This document shows positions 35,170 through 44,057 of a stretch of 64,000 nt of DNA, piece by piece (within the stretch, counting starts at the first letter, position 1; each line of letters starts with the position of its first letter). Under the pieces are notes generated by a model. That model was given only the letters and a program-made list of their open reading frames with translations, did no database searches and was not told the DNA's origin. The position numbers and the translations under genes are program-made. The DNA is from JAGPCK01 sp041675505 (GTDB lineage: Bacteria; Bacteroidota; Bacteroidia; UKL13-3), in NCBI GenBank assembly GCA_041675505.1, contig JBAYTR010000007.1, forward strand, positions 154,584-218,583, read 5' to 3'.

Positions 35170-37567
35170 GAAAACTCAGCCCGGTATTCACTTAAATGGT
35201 AAAGTAAAAGTTGCCTCTGCTGCCCCGGCAAATGATGTGGCAAAATCGTTACCTGAGGTGTTGATGATTACCTCTTATCCGCCACGTGAATGTGGTATTG
35301 CCACTTACTCTCAGGATTTAATTCAGGCGTTAAGTCGCAAGTTTGGCGAATCTGTTACTTTGAAAATATGTGCCCTGGAAACTGAGCAGGAAAAACACCA
35401 ATATCCCGATGAAGTCAATTTCACGTTGGTTACAACTGCATTAAATAATTACAGCCAACTGGCTGATTACATCAACCGCAACTCCCGCTTAAAAGTAGTA
35501 CTGCTGCAACATGAGTTTGGCTTTTTTCATCACTTTGAAGCAGAGTTGGTAACTTTTCTACAGCAACTGAACAAACCGGTGATTGTGGTTTTTCATACCG
35601 TATTGCCTAACCCTGAACCTGCGCTGAAGCAACACATTCAGTCCATTGCCGCACAGTGTGCCCGCGTGGTAGTAATGACCAACAACTCAGCCCGCATACT
35701 GAAAGAAGAATATGAATTACCTGAACTGCTTGTTGAAGTTATACCACACGGAACGCATTTGGTAGAACACATTGACAAGGAGGTTTTAAAAAAGAAATAT
35801 CATTTATCCGGCAAACAGGTTATCTCTACTTTTGGCTTACTCAGTGCCGGTAAAAGCATTGAAACAACTCTCACGGCCATGCAGCAAATTCTGAATAAAC
35901 ACCCGGATGTGTTGTTTCTGATTATCGGTAAAACACACCCTAATGTGGTGAAAGAAGAAGGTGAAAAATACCGGAACATGCTTTTAGCCAAAGTAGATGA
36001 ACTGAAATTGCAAAAAAATGTGCGCTTTGTTAATCACTATTTACCCTTACCTGAGTTGCTGGAATACCTTCAGCTTACAGATATTTATCTGTTCACCTCC
36101 AAAGACCCTCATCAGGCCGTAAGCGGTACCTTCTCCTATGCCATCAGTTGCGGATGCCCCATTGTTTCTACCCCTATTCCTCATGCCCGCGAAGTACTGG
36201 GTAATGACTCCGGAATAATTATAGATTTTGAAAGCCCGCAGCAATTGAGCGATGCCGTTAATCAATTGCTTGGCGACCATCAACTGCGGGAAAATATCAG
36301 CACCAACGGACTGCACAAAATTGTTTCTACCGCCTGGGAAAATACCGCCATTGCACACGTTTTACTTTTCGAAAAATTATCCGGTAATAACATCCCGCTT
36401 CGGTTCACACCGCCACCTGTTAAGTTGGATCACCTCAAAAGAATGACTACTGATTTCGGCATCATTCAATTTGCAAAAATCAATCGGGAAGATATGGCTT
36501 CAGGCTATACCCTGGACGACAACGCCCGCGCCATGATTGCCTTGTGTATGCACCTCGAATTGTACAACGATGAGCGGGTGATTAAAGACATTGCAGTATA
36601 CCTGAACTTTATTAAACACTGTTTGCAACCTGCAGGTCATTTTTTAAATTATGTAGACGAGAAAAAAGAGTTCACCAACCAAAATTATTCCACCAACCTG
36701 GCTGATTCCAACGGAAGGGCCATATGGGCATTAGGTTATCTTATTGCACAACCGGCTATACCGGAGAAACTGCGAGCTGAAGCTGTCTCCGCAATGGCCC
36801 TGGCAATCGCGTGCATAGACAATGTACACTCTACACGCGCTATGGCTTTTATCATAAAAGGATTATACTTCTACAATAAAAGATACCCGTCTTTTGATAA
36901 CCTTTCCATCATCATCCTGTTCTCCGACCGTTTGGTACAAATGTACCGGCACGAATCAACAGATAACTGGAAGTGGTTTGAAAGCTACCTTACTTATGCC
37001 AACAGCGTTTTGCCCGAAGCACTCCTGTTAGCCGGCATCGCCACCCGAAACAATACGTACAAAGACATTGCAACGGAGTCGTTTTCTTTTTTACTATCGC
37101 ACACATTTAATGAAGGCGGTATAAAAGTAGTGTCGAACAAAAGCTGGATGCACAAAGGAAAAGAATCAGCCTACTACGGAGAACAACCCATTGATGTTGC
37201 GTATACCATTTTGGCCCTGTCGGAATTTTATGCCGCATGTAAAGACAGCGAGTATCTTTGTAAGATGGAAGTAGCCTTTAATTGGTTCCTTGGTCGCAAT
37301 CATTTAAATCAGATTATGTACAACCCTTGCACCGGTGGCTGTTATGACGGGCTGGAAGAACATCACATTAACCTCAATCAAGGAGCTGAATCAACAGTAA
37401 GTTACCTGCTATCACGACTTACTTTTGAAAAACACCGGCAAAGACCCATCATCGCAATCGATTACAGTCACATTTTTCAACTCCATATAAATTCTGACCT
37501 CTATGAATACCCCCGCAAGGCTGAGGTCGCAGATTCTTTTCAGGCGTTTTCAATGGAAGTTTCCTGA
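35123..37567 (+). CDS. GT4-like glycosyltransferase fused to an alpha/alpha-barrel domain
   Basis: 814 residues. Residues ~45-410 are a GT-B glycosyltransferase: MITSYPPRECGIATYSQDL at the N-terminal lobe, then KQVISTFGLLSAGKSIET, LFLIIGKTHPNV and the donor-site segment TSKDPHQAVSGTFSYAISCGCPIVSTP. Residues ~430-800 are helical with repeated Gly/Asp/Ala/Trp motifs (GYTLDDNARAMIAL, TNLADSNGRAIWALGYL, GEQPIDVAYTILALSEFY), like an (alpha/alpha)6 barrel. The first ATG at 35123 overlaps the GH130 gene. No signal peptide is seen. The fusion with the GH130 partner suggests synthesis or remodelling of a mannose-type glycan. Confidence 0.82.
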   Translation: MMNEATLHSNPEWLYKKTQPGIHLNGKVKVASAAPANDVAKSLPEVLMITSYPPRECGIATYSQDLIQALSRKFGESVTLKICALETEQEKHQYPDEVNFTLVTTALNNYSQLADYINRNSRLKVVLLQHEFGFFHHFEAELVTFLQQLNKPVIVVFHTVLPNPEPALKQHIQSIAAQCARVVVMTNNSARILKEEYELPELLVEVIPHGTHLVEHIDKEVLKKKYHLSGKQVISTFGLLSAGKSIETTLTAMQQILNKHPDVLFLIIGKTHPNVVKEEGEKYRNMLLAKVDELKLQKNVRFVNHYLPLPELLEYLQLTDIYLFTSKDPHQAVSGTFSYAISCGCPIVSTPIPHAREVLGNDSGIIIDFESPQQLSDAVNQLLGDHQLRENISTNGLHKIVSTAWENTAIAHVLLFEKLSGNNIPLRFTPPPVKLDHLKRMTTDFGIIQFAKINREDMASGYTLDDNARAMIALCMHLELYNDERVIKDIAVYLNFIKHCLQPAGHFLNYVDEKKEFTNQNYSTNLADSNGRAIWALGYLIAQPAIPEKLRAEAVSAMALAIACIDNVHSTRAMAFIIKGLYFYNKRYPSFDNLSIIILFSDRLVQMYRHESTDNWKWFESYLTYANSVLPEALLLAGIATRNNTYKDIATESFSFLLSHTFNEGGIKVVSNKSWMHKGKESAYYGEQPIDVAYTILALSEFYAACKDSEYLCKMEVAFNWFLGRNHLNQIMYNPCTGGCYDGLEEHHINLNQGAESTVSYLLSRLTFEKHRQRPIIAIDYSHIFQLHINSDLYEYPRKAEVADSFQAFSMEVS

Positions 37568-37630
37568 CATTATAAATAAAATATCAAAAAACATTCAGTC
37601 GTTTTCACCATACACTTTCATATACGTTAT

Positions 37631-38407
37631 ATGCATCAAGAACCTTCAAAAAACAGCGGCATTTTAGAAAATAAAATCGCCTTAGTAACCGGAGCAGCTT
37701 CGGGAATTGGTAAAGCCATAGCCAAAATTTACGCTAAAGAAGGAGCAAGCGTGGTGGTTTCAGATATTGATGAAGCCGGAGGGAACGCTACTGTTAAAGA
37801 AATAACTGAATCAGGAGGAAAGGCCGTTTTTATAAAAGCAGATACTTCAAAGGAAAACGACAATAAAAGTTTGGTTGAACAAACTGTTAAAAAGTACGGA
37901 GCCCTTCATGTGGTATGCAACAATGCAGGTATTGGCGGCCAGATAGGCACAACAGCCGACTATTTACCTGAAAGTTGGGACAAGGTAATTGCCGTAAACC
38001 TCTCCGGAGTTTTTTATGGCATGCACCACCAGATTCCGGCTCTTCTTAATTCTGGAGGCGGAAGTATTGTAAACATCTCCTCTATATTGGGTAGTGTGGG
38101 CACAAAGGGTTCACCGGCTTATGTGGCTGCAAAACACGGGGTGTTGGGGCTCACAAAAGCTACGGCTCTGGAATATGCTGATAAAAATGTGCGCATCAAT
38201 GCTGTTGGGCCTGGTTATATTCTTACTCCCCTGCTCACTAATTTACTCAACGAAAAAATGCTGGCAGGTATAGCCGGCCTGCATCCCATGAACAGATTAG
38301 GCTCCTCGGAAGAAGTGGCTGAACTGGTGCTTTGGTTAAGTTCTCCGAAAGCGTCATTTGTTACAGGCTCCTATTACACCGTTGATGGCGGCTATACAGC
38401 TCAGTAA
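37631..38407 (+). CDS. Short-chain dehydrogenase/reductase
   Basis: 258 residues, classical SDR. The NAD(P) site is TGAASGIGKAIA, followed by DIDEAGG where an Asp after strand 2 suggests NAD rather than NADP. NNAGIGG, SSILGSVG and the catalytic YVAAK (Tyr and Lys) are intact, with VRINAVGPGYILTPL and the terminal GSYYTVDGGYTAQ. The substrate cannot be predicted. It is separated from the glycosyltransferase by 63 bp and from sucA by 110 bp, and may be transcribed on its own. Confidence 0.93.
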   Translation: MHQEPSKNSGILENKIALVTGAASGIGKAIAKIYAKEGASVVVSDIDEAGGNATVKEITESGGKAVFIKADTSKENDNKSLVEQTVKKYGALHVVCNNAGIGGQIGTTADYLPESWDKVIAVNLSGVFYGMHHQIPALLNSGGGSIVNISSILGSVGTKGSPAYVAAKHGVLGLTKATALEYADKNVRINAVGPGYILTPLLTNLLNEKMLAGIAGLHPMNRLGSSEEVAELVLWLSSPKASFVTGSYYTVDGGYTAQ

Positions 38408-38517
38408 CAAGCGCTGGTATTGTTCTGCAACTTTACAGAAAACGGGTTACGCAATAGCCCCTCAACAAATTCAGCAGCTTTGCATATTTTGCCCTATTTT
38501 CGCACAAAATTCTGTGC

Positions 38518-41238
38518 ATGGACCAATATTCTTACATCTCCAACGCTGAAGCAGCCGTAGTTGACGACCTGTACCAGCAGTATAAAGCCAACCCCGATTC
38601 AGTGGAGTTTGGTTGGAAAAAATTTTTCGAAGGATTTGATTTAGGTTACCAACGCTACTCAGGCAATGGTAAAGGCGCTGTTTCAGAAGATTTTCTGAAA
38701 GAAATACATGTGCTCAACCTCATTCGCGGCTACCGTACCCGTGGCCACCTGTTTACCAAAACCAACCCCGTGCGCGAACGCAGAAAATACGCCCCCACGC
38801 TTGATATTGAGAACTTTGGTTTAGAAAAATCCGACCTGGAAAAAACCTTCAACGCAGGGGTGGAAATTGGTATCGGTCCTGCAAAACTCAAAGACATAAT
38901 TGCTCACCTGGAGCAAACGTATTGCAACAGCATTGGTGCCGAGTACATTTACATTCGTGAACCTAAAAAAATTGAGTGGCTGCAAAAGAAAATGGAGGGC
39001 GGTAAAAACACTCCGCAACTCAGCATTGATGAAAAACGCCACACCTTAGCCAAATTAAATCAGGCCACTGTGTTTGAAAATTTCATTCACACCAAATACG
39101 TAGGTCAGAAACGTTTCTCGCTGGAAGGCCTGGAAACATTGATTCCTGCGCTTGATGCCGTAATTCAATACGGGGCCGATTTGGGTGTAGAAGAATTTGT
39201 AATGGGCATGGCTCACCGCGGCCGTTTAAATGTGCTCGCCAATATTCTCAACAAAACATACGAGCAAATATTCAAAGAATTTGAAGGCAAGGCTTACGAA
39301 GACGATGGTCTGTTTGAAGGTGACGTAAAATACCACCTGGGCTACTCCAGTGAAATGGTTACCCGCAAAGGCAAAAACGTACACCTCAGTCTGGCAGCCA
39401 ATCCTTCTCACCTGGAAACCGTAAATCCGGTGGTGAAAGGGATGACCAAAGCCAAGTTGAAAAATCGCTACAAAGGCAACATTGATAAAATTTGTCCTAT
39501 ACTCATTCACGGTGATGCATCCATTGCCGGACAAGGCATTTTGTATGAGGTGCTGCAAATGGCCGGTTTAAAAGCCTACAACGTGGGTGGCTGCATGCAC
39601 ATTGTCACCAACAACCAGATTGGTTTTACTACCAACTATACCGATGCCCGCACCTCCACCTATTGTACTGATGTGGCCAAAACCACCCTTAGCCCTGTGT
39701 TTCACGTAAATGCTGATGATGCGGAAGCCGTGATTTACACTGTACAGTTGGCCATGGAATACCGCCAAACATTTAACAGCGATGTGTTCATTGACCTGTT
39801 GGGTTACCGTAAATACGGGCACAACGAAGGAGACGAGCCTCGTTTCACACAACCCATGCTGTACAAAGCCATCGGTTCACATAAAAATCCGAGAGAGATT
39901 TATGCTGAAAAATTGTTGGCTGCCGGAAACGTAGAAGCTGATTTGGCCCGTCAGATGGAGAAGGAATTTAAGGCTTTATTGCAGGAAAAATTAGAGGCCG
40001 CCAAACTGGCCGAACCTTCTTTGGATAAAACCTCCACTAAAGATACCTGGGAAGGTTTTCGCACAGCAGGAGAAAAAGATTTTCTCGCTTCACCTGCCAC
40101 GGCCATAGACAAAAAGCTGTTCTTACAATTAGCTGAAAAAATCACCACCATTCCTGAAGGATTTAAAGCGTTCAGCAAAATCGAAAAGATGTTTGGCGAC
40201 CGCAGGAAGATGATTAAAGACAACAACTACGACTGGGCCATGGGTGAACTGATGGCTTATGCCTCGTTGGTGAGTGAGGGCTTTGCTGTACGTATGAGTG
40301 GTCAGGATTGTGAACGCGGTACATTCAGTCACCGCCATGCCATTATTAAACAGGAAGATTCAGAAAAAGAATATTGTGCCTTACAAAATTTAGGTGAACT
40401 CCAAAAAGCTGATTTCGAAATATACAACTCTTTGCTCAGCGAATATGCTGTACTGGGGTTTGAGTTTGGTTACTCCTGGGCCACTCCGAATGCACTCACC
40501 TTGTGGGAAGCACAGTTTGGTGATTTTGTCAACGGTGCGCAAATTGTCATTGACCAATACATCAGCAGTGCTGAAGCCAAGTGGAAACGCCACAGCGGCC
40601 TGGTGTTGCTGTTGCCGCACGGGCATGAGGGACAAGGTCCGGAACACTCTTCGGCTCGCCCTGAACGTTTCTTACAACTATCGGCCAACTGGAACTGGCA
40701 GGTAGTAAACATTACTACACCTGCTAATTATTTCCATGCACTGCGCAGACAAATGCACCGCGATTTCCGTGTGCCATTGATTGTACTTACACCAAAAAGT
40801 TTACTTCGCCACGCCCAGTGTGTGAGCCCTGTAGAAGACTTTACCAAGGGCGGTTTCCAGGAGATTATTGACGATAATTTTGTGGATACCAAAAAAGTAA
40901 AACGCGTGTTGTTTTGCAGCGGAAAAATCTATTTCGATTTGCTCGAACGTCAGCAAAAAGAACAACGAAAAGATGTGGCCATTGTACGTTTGGAACAACT
41001 GTATCCTTGCCCCAACCACCACATGTCGAAAATATATGACAAGTACCCCGATGCCGAGTTTTGCTGGGTACAGGAAGAACCCAAAAACATGGGCGCATGG
41101 ACCTTCCTGCTGCGTTGGGACATCAACTTTAAACTGAAACTGATTGCACGTAAATCAAGCGCCACACCGGCAACCGGATTTGCCAAAGTGCATGCAAAAG
41201 AACAACTTGAAATCATTGATAAAGCATTTGCTGTTTAA
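38518..41238 (+). CDS. sucA: 2-oxoglutarate dehydrogenase E1 component
   Basis: 906 residues, full length for the thiamine-diphosphate E1 subunit, which decarboxylates 2-oxoglutarate in the TCA cycle. The N-terminal peptide YISNAEAAVVDDLYQQYKANPDSVEFGWKKFF, the GMAHRGRLNVLANI motif, the ThDP/Mg region HGDASIAGQG...NNQIGFTT, and LLPHGHEGQGPEHSSARPERFLQL are all present. It starts 280 codons of other genes away from any promoter I can define; a short AT-rich 110-bp gap precedes it. sucB follows after 17 bp, so the two form an operon. No E3 (lipoamide dehydrogenase) lies nearby. Confidence 0.97.
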   Translation: MDQYSYISNAEAAVVDDLYQQYKANPDSVEFGWKKFFEGFDLGYQRYSGNGKGAVSEDFLKEIHVLNLIRGYRTRGHLFTKTNPVRERRKYAPTLDIENFGLEKSDLEKTFNAGVEIGIGPAKLKDIIAHLEQTYCNSIGAEYIYIREPKKIEWLQKKMEGGKNTPQLSIDEKRHTLAKLNQATVFENFIHTKYVGQKRFSLEGLETLIPALDAVIQYGADLGVEEFVMGMAHRGRLNVLANILNKTYEQIFKEFEGKAYEDDGLFEGDVKYHLGYSSEMVTRKGKNVHLSLAANPSHLETVNPVVKGMTKAKLKNRYKGNIDKICPILIHGDASIAGQGILYEVLQMAGLKAYNVGGCMHIVTNNQIGFTTNYTDARTSTYCTDVAKTTLSPVFHVNADDAEAVIYTVQLAMEYRQTFNSDVFIDLLGYRKYGHNEGDEPRFTQPMLYKAIGSHKNPREIYAEKLLAAGNVEADLARQMEKEFKALLQEKLEAAKLAEPSLDKTSTKDTWEGFRTAGEKDFLASPATAIDKKLFLQLAEKITTIPEGFKAFSKIEKMFGDRRKMIKDNNYDWAMGELMAYASLVSEGFAVRMSGQDCERGTFSHRHAIIKQEDSEKEYCALQNLGELQKADFEIYNSLLSEYAVLGFEFGYSWATPNALTLWEAQFGDFVNGAQIVIDQYISSAEAKWKRHSGLVLLLPHGHEGQGPEHSSARPERFLQLSANWNWQVVNITTPANYFHALRRQMHRDFRVPLIVLTPKSLLRHAQCVSPVEDFTKGGFQEIIDDNFVDTKKVKRVLFCSGKIYFDLLERQQKEQRKDVAIVRLEQLYPCPNHHMSKIYDKYPDAEFCWVQEEPKNMGAWTFLLRWDINFKLKLIARKSSATPATGFAKVHAKEQLEIIDKAFAV

Positions 41239-41255
41239 CCTTAATACATTACCAC

Positions 41256-42485
41256 ATGGCCTTAGAAATTAAAGTACCTACCGTTGGCGAATCTATAAGT
41301 GAAGTAACCATTTCACGTTGGCTCAAAAAAGATGGCGACTGGGTAGAAATGGATGAAGTACTGGCTGAACTGGAATCAGATAAAGCTACTTTTGAACTGA
41401 ACGCAGAAAAAGCAGGGGTGCTTAAAACACTCGGCAAAGAAGGCGATAACATTGCTGTGGGTGCAGTAATCTGTAGCATTGATACCGATGCTCCGCGCCC
41501 TGCAGGTGCACCGGCCAAAGAAGAGAAAAAAGCGGAGTCTCCCAAAGCTGAAACTCCTTCAGCTACTCCGGCTAAAACAGAAGAAAAAACATATGCTAAC
41601 GGCACACCATCACCCGCAGCAGGAAAAATATTAGCCGAAAAAGGCATTGACCCGGCTAACGTAAATGGTAGCGGTAAAGGTGGTCGCATTACTAAAGCAG
41701 ATGCACTGGCCGCCTCTCCGTTAAAAACCGGTTTGAAATCAACGGAAGAAACGGTGCGTGAGGCTCGGTTAGAAAAAATGACCAACCTGCGCAAAACAGT
41801 AGCCAAGCGTTTGGTGGCTGCAAAAAACGAAACCGCCATGCTCACCACCTTCAATGAGGTGGACATGAAACCCATCATGGATTTGCGTGCTAAATACAAA
41901 GACAAGTTCAAAGAAAAACACGGAGTAAACCTGGGCTTTATGTCCTTCTTCACCAAAGCGGTGTGTGAGGCATTACAGGCCTTCCCTGCAGTGAACTCTT
42001 ACATACACGGAGAAGAAATTGAATACCACAACTACTGCGATATTTCCATCGCGGTATCTGCTCCCAAAGGGTTGGTAGTACCGGTTATCCGCAATGCAGA
42101 GAGCATGAGCCTGGCCGATATTGAAAAGGCTGTAGGTGCATTGGCTGCCAAGGCCCGCGACAATAAATTAACCCTGGAAGAGATGAGTGGCGGAACGTTC
42201 ACCATTACCAACGGTGGTGTGTTTGGTTCCATGATGTCAACACCTATCATCAACCCTCCGCAATCAGCTATTTTGGGTATGCACAACATTGTGGAGCGCC
42301 CGGTGGTGCGTGACGGACAAATTGTTATCCGCCCCATGATGTACGTGGCCCTTTCGTATGATCACCGCATCATTGACGGACGTGAGTCGGTTGGTTTTTT
42401 AGTGCGTGTAAAGAACGCTTTAGAAAACCCGGTACTGTTACTCACCGGTGGCAAAGACCCCAACAGTTTGATTTTAGATTTATAA
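41256..42485 (+). CDS. sucB: 2-oxoglutarate dehydrogenase E2 (dihydrolipoamide succinyltransferase)
   Basis: 409 residues in the classic E2 layout. A lipoyl domain has the lipoylated Lys in ELESDKATFEL (about residue 43). A Pro/Ala/Lys-rich linker (~80-115) leads to the E3/E1-binding domain (SPAAGKILAEKGIDPANVNGSG). The catalytic domain ends with SYDHRIIDGRESVGFLVRVK, carrying the active-site His and Asp. It transfers succinyl groups to CoA in the TCA cycle. It is co-transcribed with sucA and ends at a strong terminator. Confidence 0.97.
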   Translation: MALEIKVPTVGESISEVTISRWLKKDGDWVEMDEVLAELESDKATFELNAEKAGVLKTLGKEGDNIAVGAVICSIDTDAPRPAGAPAKEEKKAESPKAETPSATPAKTEEKTYANGTPSPAAGKILAEKGIDPANVNGSGKGGRITKADALAASPLKTGLKSTEETVREARLEKMTNLRKTVAKRLVAAKNETAMLTTFNEVDMKPIMDLRAKYKDKFKEKHGVNLGFMSFFTKAVCEALQAFPAVNSYIHGEEIEYHNYCDISIAVSAPKGLVVPVIRNAESMSLADIEKAVGALAAKARDNKLTLEEMSGGTFTITNGGVFGSMMSTPIINPPQSAILGMHNIVERPVVRDGQIVIRPMMYVALSYDHRIIDGRESVGFLVRVKNALENPVLLLTGGKDPNSLILDL

Positions 42486-42506
42486 GAATTACACATATCA
42501 ACCAAC

Positions 42507-42537
42507 AAAAAAGACCCGCCATTTGCGGGTCTTTTTT
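42507..42537 (+). terminator. Terminator of the sucAB operon
   Basis: AAAAAAGACCCGC (42507-42519) pairs perfectly with GCGGGTCTTTTTT (42525-42537), 5-nt loop. The RAYT element begins 23 bp later. Confidence 0.92.
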
Positions 42538-42560
42538 GTTTTATATTGATGTAGTTTTTC

Positions 42561-43159
42561 TGTCCGTGGTTGGCGTCCCCGCCAAACCACAGAAAGGATA
42601 TATTTGTATTATGTACTTTTTTTCGGCTACTATTCTGAATTGGCAAAACCTGTTGGAAGAGAACAGGATGAAAGACATCGTCATTGAAAGTATGCAATGG
42701 CTTTCAGAAAACAGCTACTGCGCTATACACGGTTTTGTAATCATGCCCAATCACATTCATATTTTATGGTCGGCACTTGGTGGTAACGAAATAAATGAGG
42801 TAGAAAAGAAACTCACCAGTTTCACAGCACATCAGTTCAAGAAAAAATTGATGTTGTGGAACCCTGGTTTGGTTGGTAACTATGTTTCAACACAGGGTGA
42901 CAGAGCATATCATTTTTGGGAAAGAAGGCCAAGGTCAATTAAAATAGAGAGCAGAGAGATTGCAGAGCAGAAGCTGGACTACATTCACGCCAATCCTATG
43001 CAGGGTAAGTGGAGGTTGTGTACTTCGCCTGAAGAGTATGTTTATTCATCAGCTGCTTATTATGAGGGGTTGTCTTCGAGATTTTCTTTTCTACAGCATT
43101 ATATGGAGTGGTCGTAATTGAGGTGCTCGGATGGTTGGCGGGGACGCCAACCATGGACA
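42561..43159 (+). mobile_element. RAYT element: REP-associated tyrosine transposase with terminal hairpins
   Basis: About 599 bp bounded by inverted REP sequences. The left REP (42561-42590) reads TGTCCGTGGTTGGCG, loop, CGCCAAACCAC, an imperfect palindrome with a bulged A. The right REP (43131-43159) is the inverted form with a perfect ATGGTTGGCG/CGCCAACCAT stem followed by GGACA. Between them is one transposase gene. A deleted copy lies at 18610-18811, and single REPs lie at 43560, 44864 and 45113, which argues for activity in this genome. Confidence 0.87.
42611..43117 (+). CDS. REP-associated tyrosine transposase (Y1_Tnp / IS200-like fold)
   Basis: 168 residues. The HUH-type active site is visible: GFVIMPNHIHILW supplies the HxH metal ligands and KLDYIHANPMQGKW the catalytic Tyr. 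Family features YFFSATILNWQNLL at the start and YVYSSAAYYEG near the end match Bacteroidota RAYTs. These enzymes cut single-stranded DNA at REP hairpins. A perfect -7 box TATATTTG (42599-42606) ends only 4 bp before the ATG, so the mRNA would be leaderless or nearly so, which would keep expression low. Upstream in-frame codons come from the left REP and are not counted. Confidence 0.92.
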   Translation: MYFFSATILNWQNLLEENRMKDIVIESMQWLSENSYCAIHGFVIMPNHIHILWSALGGNEINEVEKKLTSFTAHQFKKKLMLWNPGLVGNYVSTQGDRAYHFWERRPRSIKIESREIAEQKLDYIHANPMQGKWRLCTSPEEYVYSSAAYYEGLSSRFSFLQHYMEWS

Positions 43160-43176
43160 AAAGTGCTTGTAATTCC

Positions 43177-43542
43177 TTAGGGGCTTTTCCTATATACAAA
43201 AACAAGATAGTACATTAGATGGTTTAAAGTAGCAATACCTAAGTACTTAGCATCACTCAATGTAAAAGAAGCAAAATTTACATGTCCCCCAAGTAAATAA
43301 ATTAGTCCTTTCATAAAATAAAAATCAAACACTAAAAATGGAAACATATATAAATAATTCCTCCTTCGTGTAATTTTATGCCTGAGGACATTAATACCTA
43401 ACAAGGCGAATGTATAAACCACTAGTTGTGGGGTTACAAAAGAAAAGAGTAAAAAAACTATTGGATAATTACCTATTGAGATAATACTCAAGCTTAATGA
43501 AAAGCAAATTAGGAAATACAGTGTGTTTTTCTTTAATGACAT
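43177..43542 (-). CDS. Small multi-pass membrane protein, paralogue 1
   Basis: 121 residues with about four hydrophobic helices (YFLICFSLSLSIISIG, IVFLLFSFVTPQLVVYTFALLGI, FLVFDFYFMKGLIYLLG, LNHLMYYLVFVY) and a basic turn HKITRRRNYLYMFPF. I do not recognise the family. It is a clear paralogue of the protein at 43607-43990: both share R-(R/W)..F.F/Y..FPFL..DFY..K...Y..G, then a conserved last helix. A REP lies 17 bp upstream of its ATG. Codon use is AT-rich, unlike the adjacent sucAB, which suggests transfer. Confidence 0.65.
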   Translation of the reverse strand: MSLKKNTLYFLICFSLSLSIISIGNYPIVFLLFSFVTPQLVVYTFALLGINVLRHKITRRRNYLYMFPFLVFDFYFMKGLIYLLGGHVNFASFTLSDAKYLGIATLNHLMYYLVFVYRKSP

Positions 43543-43559
43543 TCTGCTACTATTTATTT

Positions 43560-43588
43560 TGTCCGTGGTTGGCGTCCCTGCCAAACCA
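43560..43588 (+). repeat. REP hairpin (forward)
   Basis: TGTCCGTGGTTGGCG, loop TCCC/T, then GCCAAACCACC. It shares the extension ACCACCGGG with the REP at 44864, so these two form a subfamily. It lies between the two membrane-protein paralogues. Confidence 0.8.
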
Positions 43589-43606
43589 CCACCGGGTGAA
43601 ATTCGT

Positions 43607-43990
43607 TCAGTTTTTCGTCCAGCGCATTTTTGACATTCTTACAAATACTACATAAAAGCAAAGAAAGTTAATAATCACAATTGATAGAGGAATAAAATCC
43701 TGTACTGAAAATGAACTAAATATTATCGTTGCTCCAAACACATAAGCAATAAATTTAATTAAATAAAAATCAATCAACAGAAATGGAAAGTGGTAATAGA
43801 ACTGAAAACTAAACCACCTGTGTCTTGCGGTGTTTAAAAAGAAAAGAATCAAAATATACCAGAATTGGAAAAATGATAGATTTGATAAAAATAAAAAAAG
43901 AACATTCTCTTCAACAATCATAGATACTGCTAACATGCTAAACAGAAAAGAGCCAACAAAATAGAAAATGAATTTTTTGCTCATGTTCAT
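43607..43990 (-). CDS. Small multi-pass membrane protein, paralogue 2
   Basis: 127 residues, strongly hydrophobic with about four helices: KKFIFYFVGSFLFSMLAVSMIV, LSFFQFWYILILFFL, HFPFLLIDFYLIKFIAYVFG, PLSIVIINFLCFYVVFV. The mid-region RHRWFSFQFYYHFPFLLIDFYLIK matches paralogue 1. No family recognised. The REP at 43560 lies 19 bp after its stop. The pair looks like an orphan gene duplication in REP-rich, AT-rich DNA. Confidence 0.62.
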   Translation of the reverse strand: MNMSKKFIFYFVGSFLFSMLAVSMIVEENVLFLFLSNLSFFQFWYILILFFLNTARHRWFSFQFYYHFPFLLIDFYLIKFIAYVFGATIIFSSFSVQDFIPLSIVIINFLCFYVVFVRMSKMRWTKN

Positions 43991-44057
43991 TGCCGTTTTA
44001 ATGTGCTACCAATTACTGCCTCTCAACGGGTACTCGTTTGCAAGGCTCTCTTTCATA

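Noticed and set aside
41249..41956. 235-codon leftward Ser/Ala-rich open frame
   Set aside because: It is antisense to sucB, whose lipoyl, linker and catalytic domains are intact.
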